The notes beneath the pieces were generated by a model. That model was not told the DNA's origin and did no database searches. It saw only the letters and a list, made by a program, of their open reading frames with translations. From assembly GCA_036023115.1 (NCBI GenBank), contig JAYKKT010000079.1, forward strand, positions 12,825,501 through 12,889,500: 64,000 nt of DNA, read 5' to 3'. Shown here one piece after another: positions 47,015 through 58,056 of this stretch (within the stretch, counting starts at the first letter, position 1; each line of letters opens with the position of its first letter). This stretch comes from Brasenia schreberi (Eukaryota > Streptophyta > Magnoliopsida > Nymphaeales > Cabombaceae). The position numbers and the translations under genes were made by a program.

Positions 47015-47170
47015 GACCCTAGGTCGGGAGCTATTTTTTTAAAGGGAAGCCAAGCTTGGTCCCTTGAGAGACTTTGGATGTTTCGGGGTGATGGAAGACT
47101 TGGGCTTCCATACGACCCTGGTTTGGGAGACATGTTTTTTAAGGGAAACCATGCTTGTTCCTTGAGGTTT
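46986..47170. repeat. 99-bp in-frame duplication in pol
   Basis: GGGGTGRTGGAAGRCTTGGG begins at 46986 and again at 47085, with about 85 further bases alike. The period of 99 bp (33 codons) repeats a WKPK.S.TPK segment in the protein. Confidence 0.8.
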
Positions 47171-47519
47171 TTGACTTGCTCCCTAGGTTCAACTCGTGGT
47201 GCCCTAGGGATGGATTTTTTTGTTTCAAAGTCGTAGTCTTGTGTTCAGAGTACAAGACTAGGCTTGAAGAAGGGGGTTCTTTTATGGTAGGGTTATGAGC
47301 TCCTAGGATGTCGATGCATGCCTTAGGGGTCTCCATGTCTACCATTTTTTGAACTTTTTGTTTTTGAAATTCTTTTTGGTGGTGCGGGACATTTGGCACA
47401 CCTTGAAAATCCTCTATTTTGGGCATATTGTGTAGGTTTGTGTGTGCATTTGGGTGATCCAATGCTTCTGATGACCCTATTTTAAGAAGAGAGTTTTGAG
47501 GAGGATAGGTTTCAGGCAT
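47139..47519 (-). CDS. Gypsy gag-pol spacer ORF, function unknown
   Basis: A 126-codon open segment between the gag start and the G-patch-like segment of the composite element. It is rich in Pro, His, Ser and Lys, with no Cys-His knuckle and no protease signature. It is probably a linker of the retrotransposon polyprotein, or a remnant after deletion of the nucleocapsid and protease parts. Confidence 0.45.
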   Translation of the reverse strand: MPETYPPQNSLLKIGSSEALDHPNAHTNLHNMPKIEDFQGVPNVPHHQKEFQKQKVQKMVDMETPKACIDILGAHNPTIKEPPSSSLVLYSEHKTTTLKQKNPSLGHHELNLGSKSKTSRNKHGFP

Positions 47520-47806
47520 ACCTCTTTTTGGCTTGTCTACCTTTTCATGGTGAGAGCAGGCCGTATTCCCGGGTGACTCTGTTTCGAGCTCTTGTGGCTT
47601 CTCGAGGCATTCCTTTTCGAACCCTACCTGTTTGTGACTCTCATCTTTTTATGGGGTGTGAATTTTGTGTCGCACTGTGTGTGTGCCCAGATTTAGGGAT
47701 TTCACTTGTAGCTTTTGAAATTTCAAAGTTTTATTTTTCAATTTTTTTGCCTTTTTGAAAATTTTCAAGATTTTTTTGAGTTTTTGAAATAGAAGAGTTT
47801 TTTTTT

Positions 47807-48100
47807 TTATTTTTCTTTGGATTTTTGAGAGTTTGGAGACTTGGGAGTGAATGACTCATCCCTCTTTCGGGTTTCGTTTTTAACCTCACATCCTTCGTCG
47901 AGTTTAAGATCGGTTTTCCTTTCACGATCTTTATGTGCCCGAGATGAGCTGCTACGCGATTGATAGGCTTTAAGCTCTTTGTTTAAAACATCCATCTTTT
48001 GAAAAATTTCCCAGACATCAGCCAGCTCTTCTCGGACTTTAGCTGTTTTGAAAACCTGCTTTAGTTTACTCGACGAGGATTTTCTTGGCTTTTGCTCCAT
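47807..48100 (-). CDS. N-terminal gag of the composite gypsy element
   Basis: The first ATG after the PBS (minus strand, 48100) opens a 97-codon frame: MEQKPRKSSSSKLKQVFKTA, then an amphipathic helix-rich stretch (REELADVWEIFQKMDVLNKE) and a charged Ser/Arg/Lys/Glu tail. It lies 20 bases inside the PBS, the expected place for gag. It ends early at TAA in an A-rich tract, so only the gag N-terminus is encoded. No capsid or zinc-knuckle domain is visible. Confidence 0.6.
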   Translation of the reverse strand: MEQKPRKSSSSKLKQVFKTAKVREELADVWEIFQKMDVLNKELKAYQSRSSSSRAHKDRERKTDLKLDEGCEVKNETRKRDESFTPKSPNSQKSKEK

Positions 48101-48120
48101 TTTTCTGCAAATTTTTAGTA

Positions 48121-48135
48121 TGCATGGGCATGCCA
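48121..48135 (-). other. Primer-binding site of the composite element
   Basis: On the minus strand TGGCATGCCCATGCA follows the 5' LTR end (TGTTTACA plus three bases). The nested element has the fuller version TGGCACGCCCGGTGGGACTC at 55535. Its complement reads as a tRNA 3' end (CCA, acceptor strand, T-stem CCCAC). The tRNA species was not identified. Confidence 0.8.
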
Positions 48136-48138
48136 AAT

Positions 48139-48680
48139 TGTAAACAATGAAAATTCCCACTCTCGGTTTATAAGACCAAAAATGAACCTTTTCGTGCCTA
48201 CGTCCTTTCTAAGGGCGTGCCTGCTAGCTTACTCAAACTAGCGAAGATTTTTGAAAATATCTGACTTTTTGGGCGATTGTGGGAAAGCGGGATCTTTTTC
48301 GCTTAAACCTTCTTGAACCGATGCTCAAGGGTTGGTTTAAACACTTAGAAACTTCGATTCAAACCATTTAACTTCAAAACTGACTTTGAGCAATAAGTAT
48401 TTTTGAAAGCTTTTGATTTCGTGCACTTTGGCGATTTTTACTTATGAGGGTTGGGCGACCCTAAGTCTTTGAGTTTTAGCTATTTAGGCCTGATATGTGT
48501 GTGCATAAGTGGCCTATTTTCAACGTGGTTTGTGCGTAGATTCGGGACGCTTTTGAAAGCTAACGAATGCAAAGATGCACAAATATTTTTGGGTTTTTGA
48601 GATGATGATGTGAGCTAGGCTCAAATTGAAAGCACAATTCACACAACTTAAGGTAAATACCCGAAATTGAAGTGCAACTC
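48139..48680 (-). repeat. 5' LTR of the composite, first part
   Basis: U5 end of the 5' LTR next to the PBS. Nearly identical to 37316-37855. Confidence 0.9.
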
Positions 48681-51600
48681 TGCAAACACCCCAAAATAAA
48701 ATCATTTCATAAAACCAATACCTGGTTTTGAAAGTCCATTTCAAAAACCCATAGTGAGTTTTCGAAAACCCAGGAGCTTCCAAAAGCTTGTAAATTTTGT
48801 TTTGAAACCCCGGTTAAATGTGGATTTCTTAAACTTGGGCAAAGTCTCAATTCTATAAAAGAGCCAAAATAGAATAGGTGAAGCAGGGAAGACGATGCCT
48901 GATCAAGAAGTAGTCCACAAAGCAGCTCAAAAGAGCCTAAAGGCCAAAGCAGCCCTAGAAACAGGTACAGAAGCCCAAAAGCAGTACCATGGCCTGATAA
49001 AAGCTAGGGTCAAAAGGCGAAAGGAAGGCCTAGGCCCGATGCAGACTACCAGCCCGGACCACCCGAAAGCCAAGTCAAGTACATCCACCCAAGCAATATA
49101 AACCTGAGCCAGAAATGGCGAAATTGAGCAGAAGCGAAGTCCAAAAAGGCGAGAAGGAATTCGGACGACAAAACTAGGGAAAACCCAGTATAAGACAGAG
49201 CGTTGATGAAGCCAGTGCCCACACAAGCCGTCCGTCTCGAAACACCAAGAAGGATTGTTTAGAGAAAATTTGGATTGGATCTGGACCATAAATATCCAGA
49301 TCCATATCCAAATAGTGTTTGGATTTGGATTAGATCCAAATAGTGTTTGGATTGGATCAGATCTGGACCAAAATATCCAGATCCATATCCATATAAATGT
49401 TTGGATTTAGGTCGGATATGGATCCAAAATATTCGAGATTCGAGATCCAGACCCAAATAGTGTTTGGATTGGATCTGCATTCCAAGACCCAAATTCAAAA
49501 CCCATATCCAAGACCCACCTCATTTGCCTATAAATAGGAGTGAGGGGGTCCCCAAAAGTTCATGTGAAAATGCTTGGAGGAGCCTTGGAGGAGAGAGAGG
49601 GGATTAAGGTGAGTGATTAGTGATTTGTTCATTTTTAGTGGGTTAAGCTTTGTGGGTTAAATAGGATTAGCATGGGCTGCACCAAGGTGAACCGAGGTTG
49701 ACCTAGCTACACTTGGAGGATGCGAGGTGGGCTAGACCGAGGCTTGATCTAGACCTAGCCAAGACTCCCAAAGGTAAGCCTAATCCTAACTACACCTTCT
49801 CCTTCTAACCCTCTAAACCTAACCCAATCGGACCTAATTAAAACCTAACCTAAATAAACCCACCTAGCCCAAGACCGACTTGGCTAGGTGTTGGCCACAC
49901 CTAACCACCGAATCCCCTAGGAACAAACCGCGGCACCCAAACTGAGTGCACCTTGCACTCGGCTTTCACCCACCCAGCCGACTACCTAACCCAAACCCGC
50001 ACTCACCTAAACCCACTACCGACTCCACCTAGCCACCGCCTCTTCACATCAACCGACCCAACACCCTGCCATATTCCCTTCACCACCCGACTCACCCCAT
50101 ACCACCCGACACTCCCCATACCACCGGCGCCCTAGTGCCATGCCGCGCACCCCGCACGCCGTTACCGCGTGCACCGCACGCCTCGCCAGAACACCCCCCC
50201 TGCGCGCCCCAGCGCGCGTCTGTCCGCAGCGCTCCCTGCCACCTACACCCATATCCGGCGCCTAGCGCCATCATCCCGGCCAGCCGACCACCGACTTCAC
50301 TACCCTAGCCAACATCCTCACCACAAGCCACACACACCCCATCTTGCCGTGAACCTGCCATAGCCCCTACAAACCCCCGCAGCCACTCTAGCCCCCGTGA
50401 GCCTTATCCCTCAAAAGCCCAAATCCCTTTCAAGCACCACTCGACCAACCACTTCACGTCTCAAGCTCCAAAGAGGACATCTTCATGGCTGCCAAAGTGA
50501 ACCAACTCCGTGTAGATTGGAGAAGAAGTCTAAAACCACTTGTAAGTGTTTAAAATTCGGCATTTTACATTTCTTCTCCCTTATATCCAATTCAATTTGA
50601 TACGGGGTTGTATTAACGGAGCGTTGTCTCCCCCCGGGATGTAACATTGGTGCTTGACACACGAGACACACACGTGCACTTGAGCCTTAGCTCTTATCTC
50701 GTACACGAGACACACACGTGCACTTGAGCTTTAGCTCTTATCTCGTACACTAAGCACCCACGTACACAATTGATCCTTCGCTCTTACTCCAAAGACTCTA
50801 GTAAGAGCTGAGTGAGTTGTCTTTCAATTTACACACAACACCCACACGTGCATTGAGCTTCAGCTCTTATCATATATATCTATCTCCCATTCAGCTGGGT
50901 TGTTACTTTAAAGTCATGTGAGTTGTCATTTAAGATTCCACACTCGCACCCAAAGACACCCGAGCTCTTACTCAAACACATTCATGCATATTTTGGCCTC
51001 GGCAGCCACTAAGATATAGTCCTATCTATATACTTTCAGCTGCGTGAGTTTTTCCGGTTCAACTATGTATGTCTTAACATTCCGGGTTGTTAAATTTTAG
51101 TCGTGTGAGTTGTCTTTACATTTATACACAACACACACATATTGAGCCTTTCCTCTCTTATATCTATATTTCCCCGTTCCGCAAGTTAAATTTCAGTCGT
51201 GTGCGTGAGTTGTCTTTCAATTTATACACCACACACACGAACACGTTGATGCCTTTAGCTCATATATATATACGTATTTCCCATTCTGCAATTTACATTT
51301 AAGTCGTGTGAGTTGCATTCAATTTGGGTTTTTCCCTTCAACTATGTCTTTCAATTTCGAGTTTTACATTCAAGTTGAGTGAGTTGCATAGCATATCCGC
51401 CAAACTCGAGATATTGCGCATACTTGCATTCAAAGAAGCCCCGAATACCCGGTGCAAACACGCCAATCTTAGGCCACTTGATGCACACACATCCCGCCTA
51501 AGTAGATAAAACTTAAAGACTTGGATACATGCAACCCCACGTAAATAAAATCTGCAAATAGGCATACAAATCGATCAAGTACTTTTCAAAAGTCCATGCT

Positions 51601-51828
51601 TGTGCAAAATCGATATTTTCTAAGCGTTTAAACCAACCCTTGAGCACCGGTTTAAGAAGGTTTACAACGAAAAGATCCCACTTATCCACAGTCACCCCAT
51701 AAATCAGATATTTCAAAAATACTTTCCTAGTTTGAGTAAGCTAGCTGGCACGCCCGAAAGCGACTTAGATATGAAAAAGGTTCACTTCAGGCCTAAAAAC
51801 CCAGAGTGAAGATTTTCGCGTGTCTACA
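48681..51828 (+). mobile_element. Solo LTR 2 (3148 bp) nested in the 5' LTR
   Basis: Starts TGCAAACACCCC and ends GCGTGTCTACA. Same family and direction as solo LTR 1. Flanks AACTC (48676-48680) and AAGTC (51829-51833) form a 5-bp duplication with one change. The surrounding reverse LTR resumes at 51829 where the other LTR runs on without interruption (about 37848). Contains the same TATA box (49528-49536), minisatellites (about 49265-49510 and 50650-51400) and GC-rich block (about 50000-50400). Confidence 0.9.
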
Positions 51829-51833
51829 AAGTC

Positions 51834-53676
51834 ATGTAGCTTAATGTAAATACCTGAAATGAAAAGCAACTCACGCAACTTAATGTAAATCCACACGAAG
51901 GGAAATGCAACTCGACGTGAAGTAAATTCACACAACTTGAAAATATATAAGTATGTTATATCCTATGAGCAACAAAGGCTCAAAAAGTGTGTGAGAGTGG
52001 AAAGCGGAAAGGCTCGAGTGCTTTGTGTGTGTAAGTGTGAAATTTAAATGACAACTCACATGACTTTCACTAAAGTAAATACCCGAATGGAAATATATAC
52101 TTTAGCTTAAGAGCGGAAAGGCTCAATGTGTGTGTAAGTGTGAAATTTAAATGACAAACTCACACGACTTGAATGTAACAACCCAAATTGAATTGCAACT
52201 CACACAACTTTCACTAAAGTAAATACCCGAATGGAAATATATACTTTAGCTTAAGAGCGAAAAGGCTCAATGTGTGTGCAATCATGTGCAATTAAGAGCG
52301 GAAAGGCTCAAGTACATGTGGGTGTCCCTCGTGTACGATTAAGAGCGAGAAGGCTCAAGTGCACGTGTGTGGATATGTATCAAGCACGAATATTACATTT
52401 CGGGGGGAGACTACGCTCCATTATTACAACCCCGTATCAAATTAAATTTACTTTGAATAGGAAAAGCAATTTGGAATATATGTTGGAAAACTTATACTTT
52501 TCCTAACTCGAATTCGGGATTTTGCTAGGTCGTGTCCACCTTCTTTGTGTTGAGCCCGAGTCAAGGCATCTTCATGTTGCAGCAAAGGGGCAAGCTCCTT
52601 CAAGTGGCGAGCCTTGGTGACGTGTAGCCAAGAGGTAAGCCAGTTGGGGAGTGGGGCGACAAGGCTGGCCCAGGGTGCAACTGGTCAAGTTTGGTCACTA
52701 GGGAGGCTTGGTTCAAGTAGGTTTTAGCCAAGGAAATAAAGGAGTTTGGGACTTAGTATGGGTTTGGTTCGGCCAAGGTTTAGTTTAGGCAAGTCCTAGC
52801 TAGGTGAGGTCGGGCTGGGCCATGGGAGTTGGTCCTAGTTAGGTTTAGGTTGGGATTTGGTAAACGGGTATGAGCTAGGTGCGGCCAGCACCTAGCTTGG
52901 TTAGGGCTTGTAGGGGTTTTGTTAAGGCCGGTGCACGGCCAATAGGTCTTGGCCGAGTGCTAGGTGCACTCGGCTGGTTTATGGTGGGACTTAGGTGCTA
53001 TGGGGACAGCAAGATGCAGGCTGGGGTATGGATGTGGCACTGCACAAGGTGCAGGTGAGGCGCTGCAGTGCGCAGACCAGGGGGCGTGCACCAAGGCGCG
53101 GGTGAGGCACGCAACGTGGCAGGGGGCGTGGTGCGCTGGAGAGTGCGCGATAGGAAGTGTAGCGCGCAGGAGGGCGCGTGATAGGGGGTGTGGCGTGCAG
53201 GAGGGCGCAGCTGGCTGGGGGTGATGTTGGGGCGTGCAGGGGGTGTAGCCGGGTGCAGCACGGGGTGTGCTTGGGTTGGGCTTAGGGGCTAAGTTTGGGT
53301 TAGGTTGGGTCGAGCCTAGGCTAGGTTAGGGTTAGGTTTCGAAGGACCTACTTCTTGGAGCCGGGTCCACCGTGTGCATCCACGCCGAGCCCACCTTGGT
53401 TGCATCCTCCTCCTCGGTCCAAGCCCACTTGGTGCAGCCCTTTGGCTAGGTCTAGGTCCATACAAGGCTTGAACCCACACCCTTGATCAAGCCCACATGG
53501 CTAGGACCCATGGCTAACCCTCTCTCTCCTCCAAAGATATTTCACGTGAACTTTCATCCACCCCTCACCTCTATTTATAGGTAAGGAGATGGGTCTTGAG
53601 TTTGGATCTTAGAATCTATATCCAATACAAATATCATTTGGATTTCGATCTGGATCTCGTATTTGGATTTTGAGAT
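51834..53676 (-). repeat. 5' LTR of the composite, middle part
   Basis: Colinear with 37850-38447 and 41641-42850 of the 3' LTR. Contains CAACTCACAC/GAGCGGAAAGGCTCA units, a GC-rich block (52960-53290) and the TATA complement at 53572-53580. Confidence 0.9.
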
Positions 53677-55534
53677 TGTAAACACCCCAAAATAAAATGA
53701 TTTTCAAAATCAAAAACCTGGTTTGAAAATTCATTTCAAAACCCAATTTTGGAGTTTTCGAAAACCCAAAAACTGCGAAAGCTTTAAATTTTGTTCAAAC
53801 CCCGTTCAAGTTGAATTTTATACATATGGGCAAAGTCCCAATTTTGTAAAAGCCAAAATTCAACATGTGAAGCCTGAATGCAAAAGCAGCTTCAGAAGCA
53901 GGTTCAGAAGCCCAAGGAAAGCTCCCTAGCCTGATAAAAGTCAGGGTCAAAAGGCAAAAGGAAGGCCTAAGCCCGATAGAGACTGCAAACTCGGAGCACC
54001 AAAGAGCCAAGCCAAGAGCATCCACCCAAGCAACAGAAATCCAAGCCAGAAACGACAAAAATGAGCACAAACGAAGTCCAAAAAGACGAGAAGGAGTTCG
54101 AACGACAAAGTTGGGGAAGACCCAATGTCAGACGGTGCGCTGATGAAGCTAGGGCCCGCACAAACCGTCCGTCTAGAAACGCAAAGAAGGACTGATTAGA
54201 GAAAAATTTGGATTGGATCTAGACCGTAAATATTCAGATCCATATCCAAATAGTGTTTGGATTTGGATTGTATCCAAATAGTATTTGGATTTGGATTTGA
54301 TCCAAATAGTGTTTGGATTTGGATTGGATCTGGACAAAAATATCCATATCCATATCCACATAAATGTTTGGATCTTAATCAGATCTGGTCATAAATATCC
54401 AGATCCAGATCCAAGGTGGACAAAACCCGGGTAGATTGGAGAGAAAAGCCGAATCACTTGTAAATGTTTAAAATTCGGTATTTACTTTACTCCTTTCATA
54501 AATATTGGTGCTTGATACACAAGCACACACGCACACTTGAGCCTTAGCTCTTAGACGTACACAAGACACTCACGTGCACTGGAGCCTTTCTGCTCTTAGT
54601 TGCACACTATTGTACACACATTGAGCATTCGCTCTTATTCAAAAGACTTTAGTAAAAGCCATGCAATTTCAATTCCGGGTTGTTACATTCTTGTCGTGTG
54701 AGTTTGTCATTTAAATTTCATACTTGCACCCAAGACATACGTGAGCACTTGCTCCACACTCTCACGCACCTTTTGAGCCTTCGTTGCTCATAAGATATAG
54801 CATATCTATATATACTTTCAGCTGCATGGGATTTACATTCAAGTTGTGTGAGTTTGTCATTTAAGCTTCCACATTTGCACACAAGAGCACTCGAGCATTT
54901 GCTCTACACTCTCATGCACATTTTGGGTCTTCGTTGCCCATAAGATATAGAGTATCTATGTACTTTCAGCTGCATGAGTTTTACGTTCAGTTGTATACGT
55001 ATTTACATTTTGGATAGTTCAATTTCAGTCGTGTGAGTTGTCTTTCCATTTATACACAACACACACGAACACATTGAGCCTTCCCGCTCTTATATACTTA
55101 TATTTCAATTTCGGCAAGTTCAATTCAAGTCGTGTGAGTTTGTCATTTCAATTCTACACTCACACACACATGCATTGAGCCTTTCCACTCTTAATATAAG
55201 TATATCTCCCTTCCGCAATTTACATTCAAGTCGTGTGAGTTGCTTTTAAGGTTCGCATATTTCCCTTTTTAGCTGCGTGAGTTGCACTTACATTTCGGGT
55301 ATTTACTTAAGCTGTGTGTGTGAGTTGCTTTCAATTCGAGCCTAGCTCACATCATATCAAACCCGAAGAGAGTTTTGTGCATCCTTGCATTTGCCTTTTA
55401 AAATGTCAGATATATTTCAAAATCTTTGCTAGTTTGAGTAAGCTAGCTGGCATGCCCATAAAGCGACGTAAACGCGAAAAGGCTCGTTTCTGGTCTTGTA
55501 AACCAGGAGCAAGGAATTTTCGTGTCTTACAATT

Positions 55535-55554
55535 TGGCACGCCCGGTGGGACTC
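55535..55554 (+). other. Primer-binding site in the nested element
   Basis: TGGCACGCCCGGTGGGACTC three bases after the LTR end. It is repeated with one change at 56021-56040. Confidence 0.8.
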
Positions 55555-55671
55555 GGGTCTTTCGAAAAAGTCAATCAAACAAACAAGCCTCTTGAAAATT
55601 TTTCAAGAAAAGTATTTAACTCTTTGCCTTTTGCATTTCATGGTTGGTTTTCAAAACAAAGCATCGGAGTC

Positions 55672-55785
55672 ATGTCAAGTTCAGACTCCAATGAAGTGTC
55701 CAGCCATGTCTCACGCACATCAAGTTCTCACTCCAAAAATATTTCGAAAATACGAAAAGAGTTAAATACTTTGCTGGACAGCTAG
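55672..55785 (+). CDS. Gag leader ORF of the nested element
   Basis: MSSSDSNEVSSHVSRTSSSH followed by SKNISKIRKELNTLLDS: 37 codons from the first ATG after the PBS in this frame, Ser-rich, then stop. It appears to be the very start of gag, truncated by the following mini LTR. The second copy (from about 56159) carries TAA in place of one codon. Confidence 0.45.
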   Translation: MSSSDSNEVSSHVSRTSSSHSKNISKIRKELNTLLDS

Positions 55786-56309
55786 CTTACTTGGATTTGG
55801 ATCCGATTCAGATCCAGATCCGACCCTTGAGCACCGGTTCAAGAAGGTTTCAAGCGAAAAGATCCCGCTTAGCTACAATTGCCTTTTAAAAAGTCAGATA
55901 TATTTCAAAATCTTTGCTAGTTTGAGTACGCTAGCTGGCACGCCCATAAAGCGACAAACGCGAAAAGGCTCGTTTCTGGTCTTGTAAACCAGGAGCAAGG
56001 AATTTTCATGTCTTACAATTTGGCATGCCCGGTGGGACTCAGGTCTTAAGAAAAAGTCTATCAAACAAACAAGCCTCTTGAAAAATTTTCAAGAAAAGTA
56101 TTTAACTCTTTGCCTTTTGCATTTCATAGTTGGTTTTCAAAACAAAGCATCAGAGTCATGTCAAGTTCAGACTCCAATGAAGTGTCCAGCCATGTCTAAC
56201 GCACATCAAGTTCTCACTCGAAAAATATTTCGAAAACGCGAAAAGAGTTAAATTCTTTGTTGTCCAGCTAGTTAAATATTTCAAAACAAAACAAGCCTCT
56301 TACAGAGAT

Positions 56310-56879
56310 CCAGATCCGATTCAAATATTATTTGGATTTGGATCTCGGATCTATATATTGGGATCCAGATTCGATTTAAATATTATTTGGTTTTGGATCT
56401 GGATATTTTGGTCCAGATCCAATCCAAATTTTTCTGTTCCTTTCTTTGAGTCCTTTCTAGTGCTTTCCACAGTCGGTTTTGAGTGGGCTTCGGTTCCTCG
56501 ACGACCCAATTTCGGCTTGGGTTTTCCCCAACTTCTTTTTACGATTGATGTTCTACTTCTCAAGACATTCTGGCATATGTTTTGATCCACCTTTTTCCAT
56601 TTTTAGCCAATTTCTGGTGCTATCAATCTCAGATTTCCCCACGAACTTCGTTCTTCATTCTGACGGGCTGTGTCTTGGACTTCTGTCGACTTCATCAGAT
56701 TTTTGGCCTCTTTATGCACTTTGGAGCTACTTTTGCTTTTTGACCCAAATTATGATTTGGCCTTCTGTTGGGCTTTTCTTCGAACGGGCTTGAATTTTTC
56801 TTCTTTCTCTTGCTTTGGCCTCGAGATGGCTTTTAAAGTTTTGGGAGTTTTGAAAATTGGAATTTTTGGGGTGTTTACA
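56310..56879 (-). repeat. 5' LTR of the composite, last part
   Basis: U3 start of the 5' LTR, colinear with 42850-43423 of the 3' LTR. It includes part of the GGATTTGGATC minisatellite (56310-56430) and ends GGTGTTTACA before the CATAC duplication. Confidence 0.9.
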
Positions 56880-56884
56880 CATAC
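56880..56884 (+). repeat. Outer target-site duplication, right (CATAC)
   Basis: Exact repeat of 37311-37315, directly after the LTR end. Confidence 0.9.
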
Positions 56885-56897
56885 TCATATAATTGCA

Positions 56898-58043
56898 TGT
56901 AAAACTTGGTTGCTATGTCCCTCTAATGCCTTCGTCATTTAATTTAGAGGAAATTAAATAATCAAGAAAGGAGAGAAGAGATGATAATATCCTTTAAGCA
57001 TATAGTAGATGAGAGAGTATAAGATATAGGCTATATCGGGGTGGATAAAACTACATCTCAAACAAGTTAGAGGCTCTCTTATTGATTATCTTGGACATGG
57101 ATTTACAACATTCTTCCTTAATTATTATAATGATTTGGAGACAGTAGCTCCTCAATTACACTTGAAACTTGAATGGAATTGAAATAGGGAAAAAAGGAAA
57201 GGAGGAAAAGAAGGACCTGACTGACGGTTTGGAAGGCTTGGGTGGGCTTGACTTGGCCGGTGATGGAGCTCCTCCTTGGGATGATGGCTCTTCTCCTTTC
57301 TTTCTCTCCTCTCTCTCTCTCTTTCCTCTCTTTGCTGGAATTTCTCTCTTGATTTTTTCTCTCCCTCAAATCCAACCCAAGGACTTAATTTATAGAGTTC
57401 TTGGGAACTCTTTAGAGAAGGAATATGCCTTGGCCTCTTGTCAGTTGATGCATCCCTTGACTTGGTCTTGATCAACGACCCATGACTTGGCCTTGATGTT
57501 GAATTGTCTTGGTTGAGTGCAGCCCATGGTTCCTTTGGTGTCGACCTTGACTTGCTTGGTGTATCCCTTGGCTACTTTGGTTCAATTTGAATTGGGCCCC
57601 TTTGGTGTTGCCCTTTCTTGACTTGATTTTGAAACCTAGTTCATGTGTCCAATGTGATTTGGTATGGATTAGTTGTGCATGCAGAGCCCGTCTTAAACTT
57701 GACTTAAATTGAGGTCGCTTTTGTGTGAAGCTTATCTTGAATTTGTCTTTGAGTTGGACTTGCTTCATAGCCTATCTTGAACCTGGCTTGACCCAATTGC
57801 ATGTGGGGTGCTGCATGCTTCTCTATTCTTCTGGGTGAATTACCTCTTTTTAATTCTGAAAAAAATCTTCTGCTTGATCTAGCCTTTCTTCGGATAGGAT
57901 TTCAAGTATGTTTGGAAATTCTAAAATTTTTTAAATGACTCTTTCAAAACAATTTTGAAAATAATGAGGTTTTGAAAAGACTTGAATTTTGGAAAATTTT
58001 GTACTGGGGGAAAATTTTGTTAAATTTTTTTTGGGTGTTTACA
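56898..58043 (-). repeat. 3' LTR of the related gypsy element
   Basis: The inner end is certain: GGTGTTTACA at 58034-58043 beside the PPT. The outer end is placed at TGTAAAAC (56898) by analogy and may be wrong. A TATA-like CTATAAATT lies on the minus strand near 57386-57394. The LTR is about 1.15 kb, one third of the length of the composite's LTR. Confidence 0.6.
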
Positions 58044-58056
58044 TATGCTCCTCTTT
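58044..58056 (-). other. Polypurine tract of the related gypsy element
   Basis: AAAGAGGAGCATA on the minus strand directly before TGTAAACACCC. One base differs from the composite's PPT. Confidence 0.85.

Larger units (their letters stand above)
53677..56304 (+). mobile_element. Rearranged gypsy element: LTR-leader-miniLTR-leader
   Basis: Flanked by a perfect GAGAT duplication (53672-53676 and 56305-56309). It starts TGTAAACACCCC. An internally deleted LTR (53677-55531) ends GTGTCTTACA and is followed by the PBS (55535) and a gag leader (to about 55790). Then comes a mini LTR (about 55791-56017) made of a short mid-LTR piece plus the LTR 3' end, a second PBS (56021) and a second copy of the leader. 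It terminates in CTCTTACA. The two LTR-end-plus-leader units (55388-55790 and 55868-56275) are about 95 percent alike. No other coding region is present. It inserted as one piece, as the flanking duplication shows, or was rearranged later. Confidence 0.85.
37316..56879 (-). mobile_element. Composite Ty3/gypsy element with three nested same-family insertions
   Basis: A minus-strand LTR retrotransposon about 10.5 kb long before the nested insertions. The 5' LTR runs from 56879 to 48139 and the 3' LTR from 43423 to 37316, each about 3 kb once nested sequence is removed. PBS at 48121-48135, PPT at 43424-43436, target duplication CATAC on both outer sides. Inside are a gag start (48100-47807), a spacer ORF (47519-47139), a G-patch-like segment (47014-46772) and collapsed RNase H and integrase remnants. 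The RT core is absent, so the element would have needed enzymes from a relative. Three plus-strand insertions of the same LTR family lie in its LTRs (38448-41635, 48681-51828, 53677-56304). Confidence 0.9.

Noticed and set aside
56898..56960. Exact outer end of the 3' LTR of the right-hand gypsy at TGTAAAAC
   Set aside because: Kept only as a tentative limit. The other LTR is outside the window, so neither the terminus nor the target duplication can be confirmed.
57118..57768. Frames of 85-107 codons on both strands with Arg/Glu-rich or Pro/Ser-rich text
   Set aside because: They lie in the LTR of the related gypsy element in GA/CT-rich sequence. No domain and no conservation evidence.
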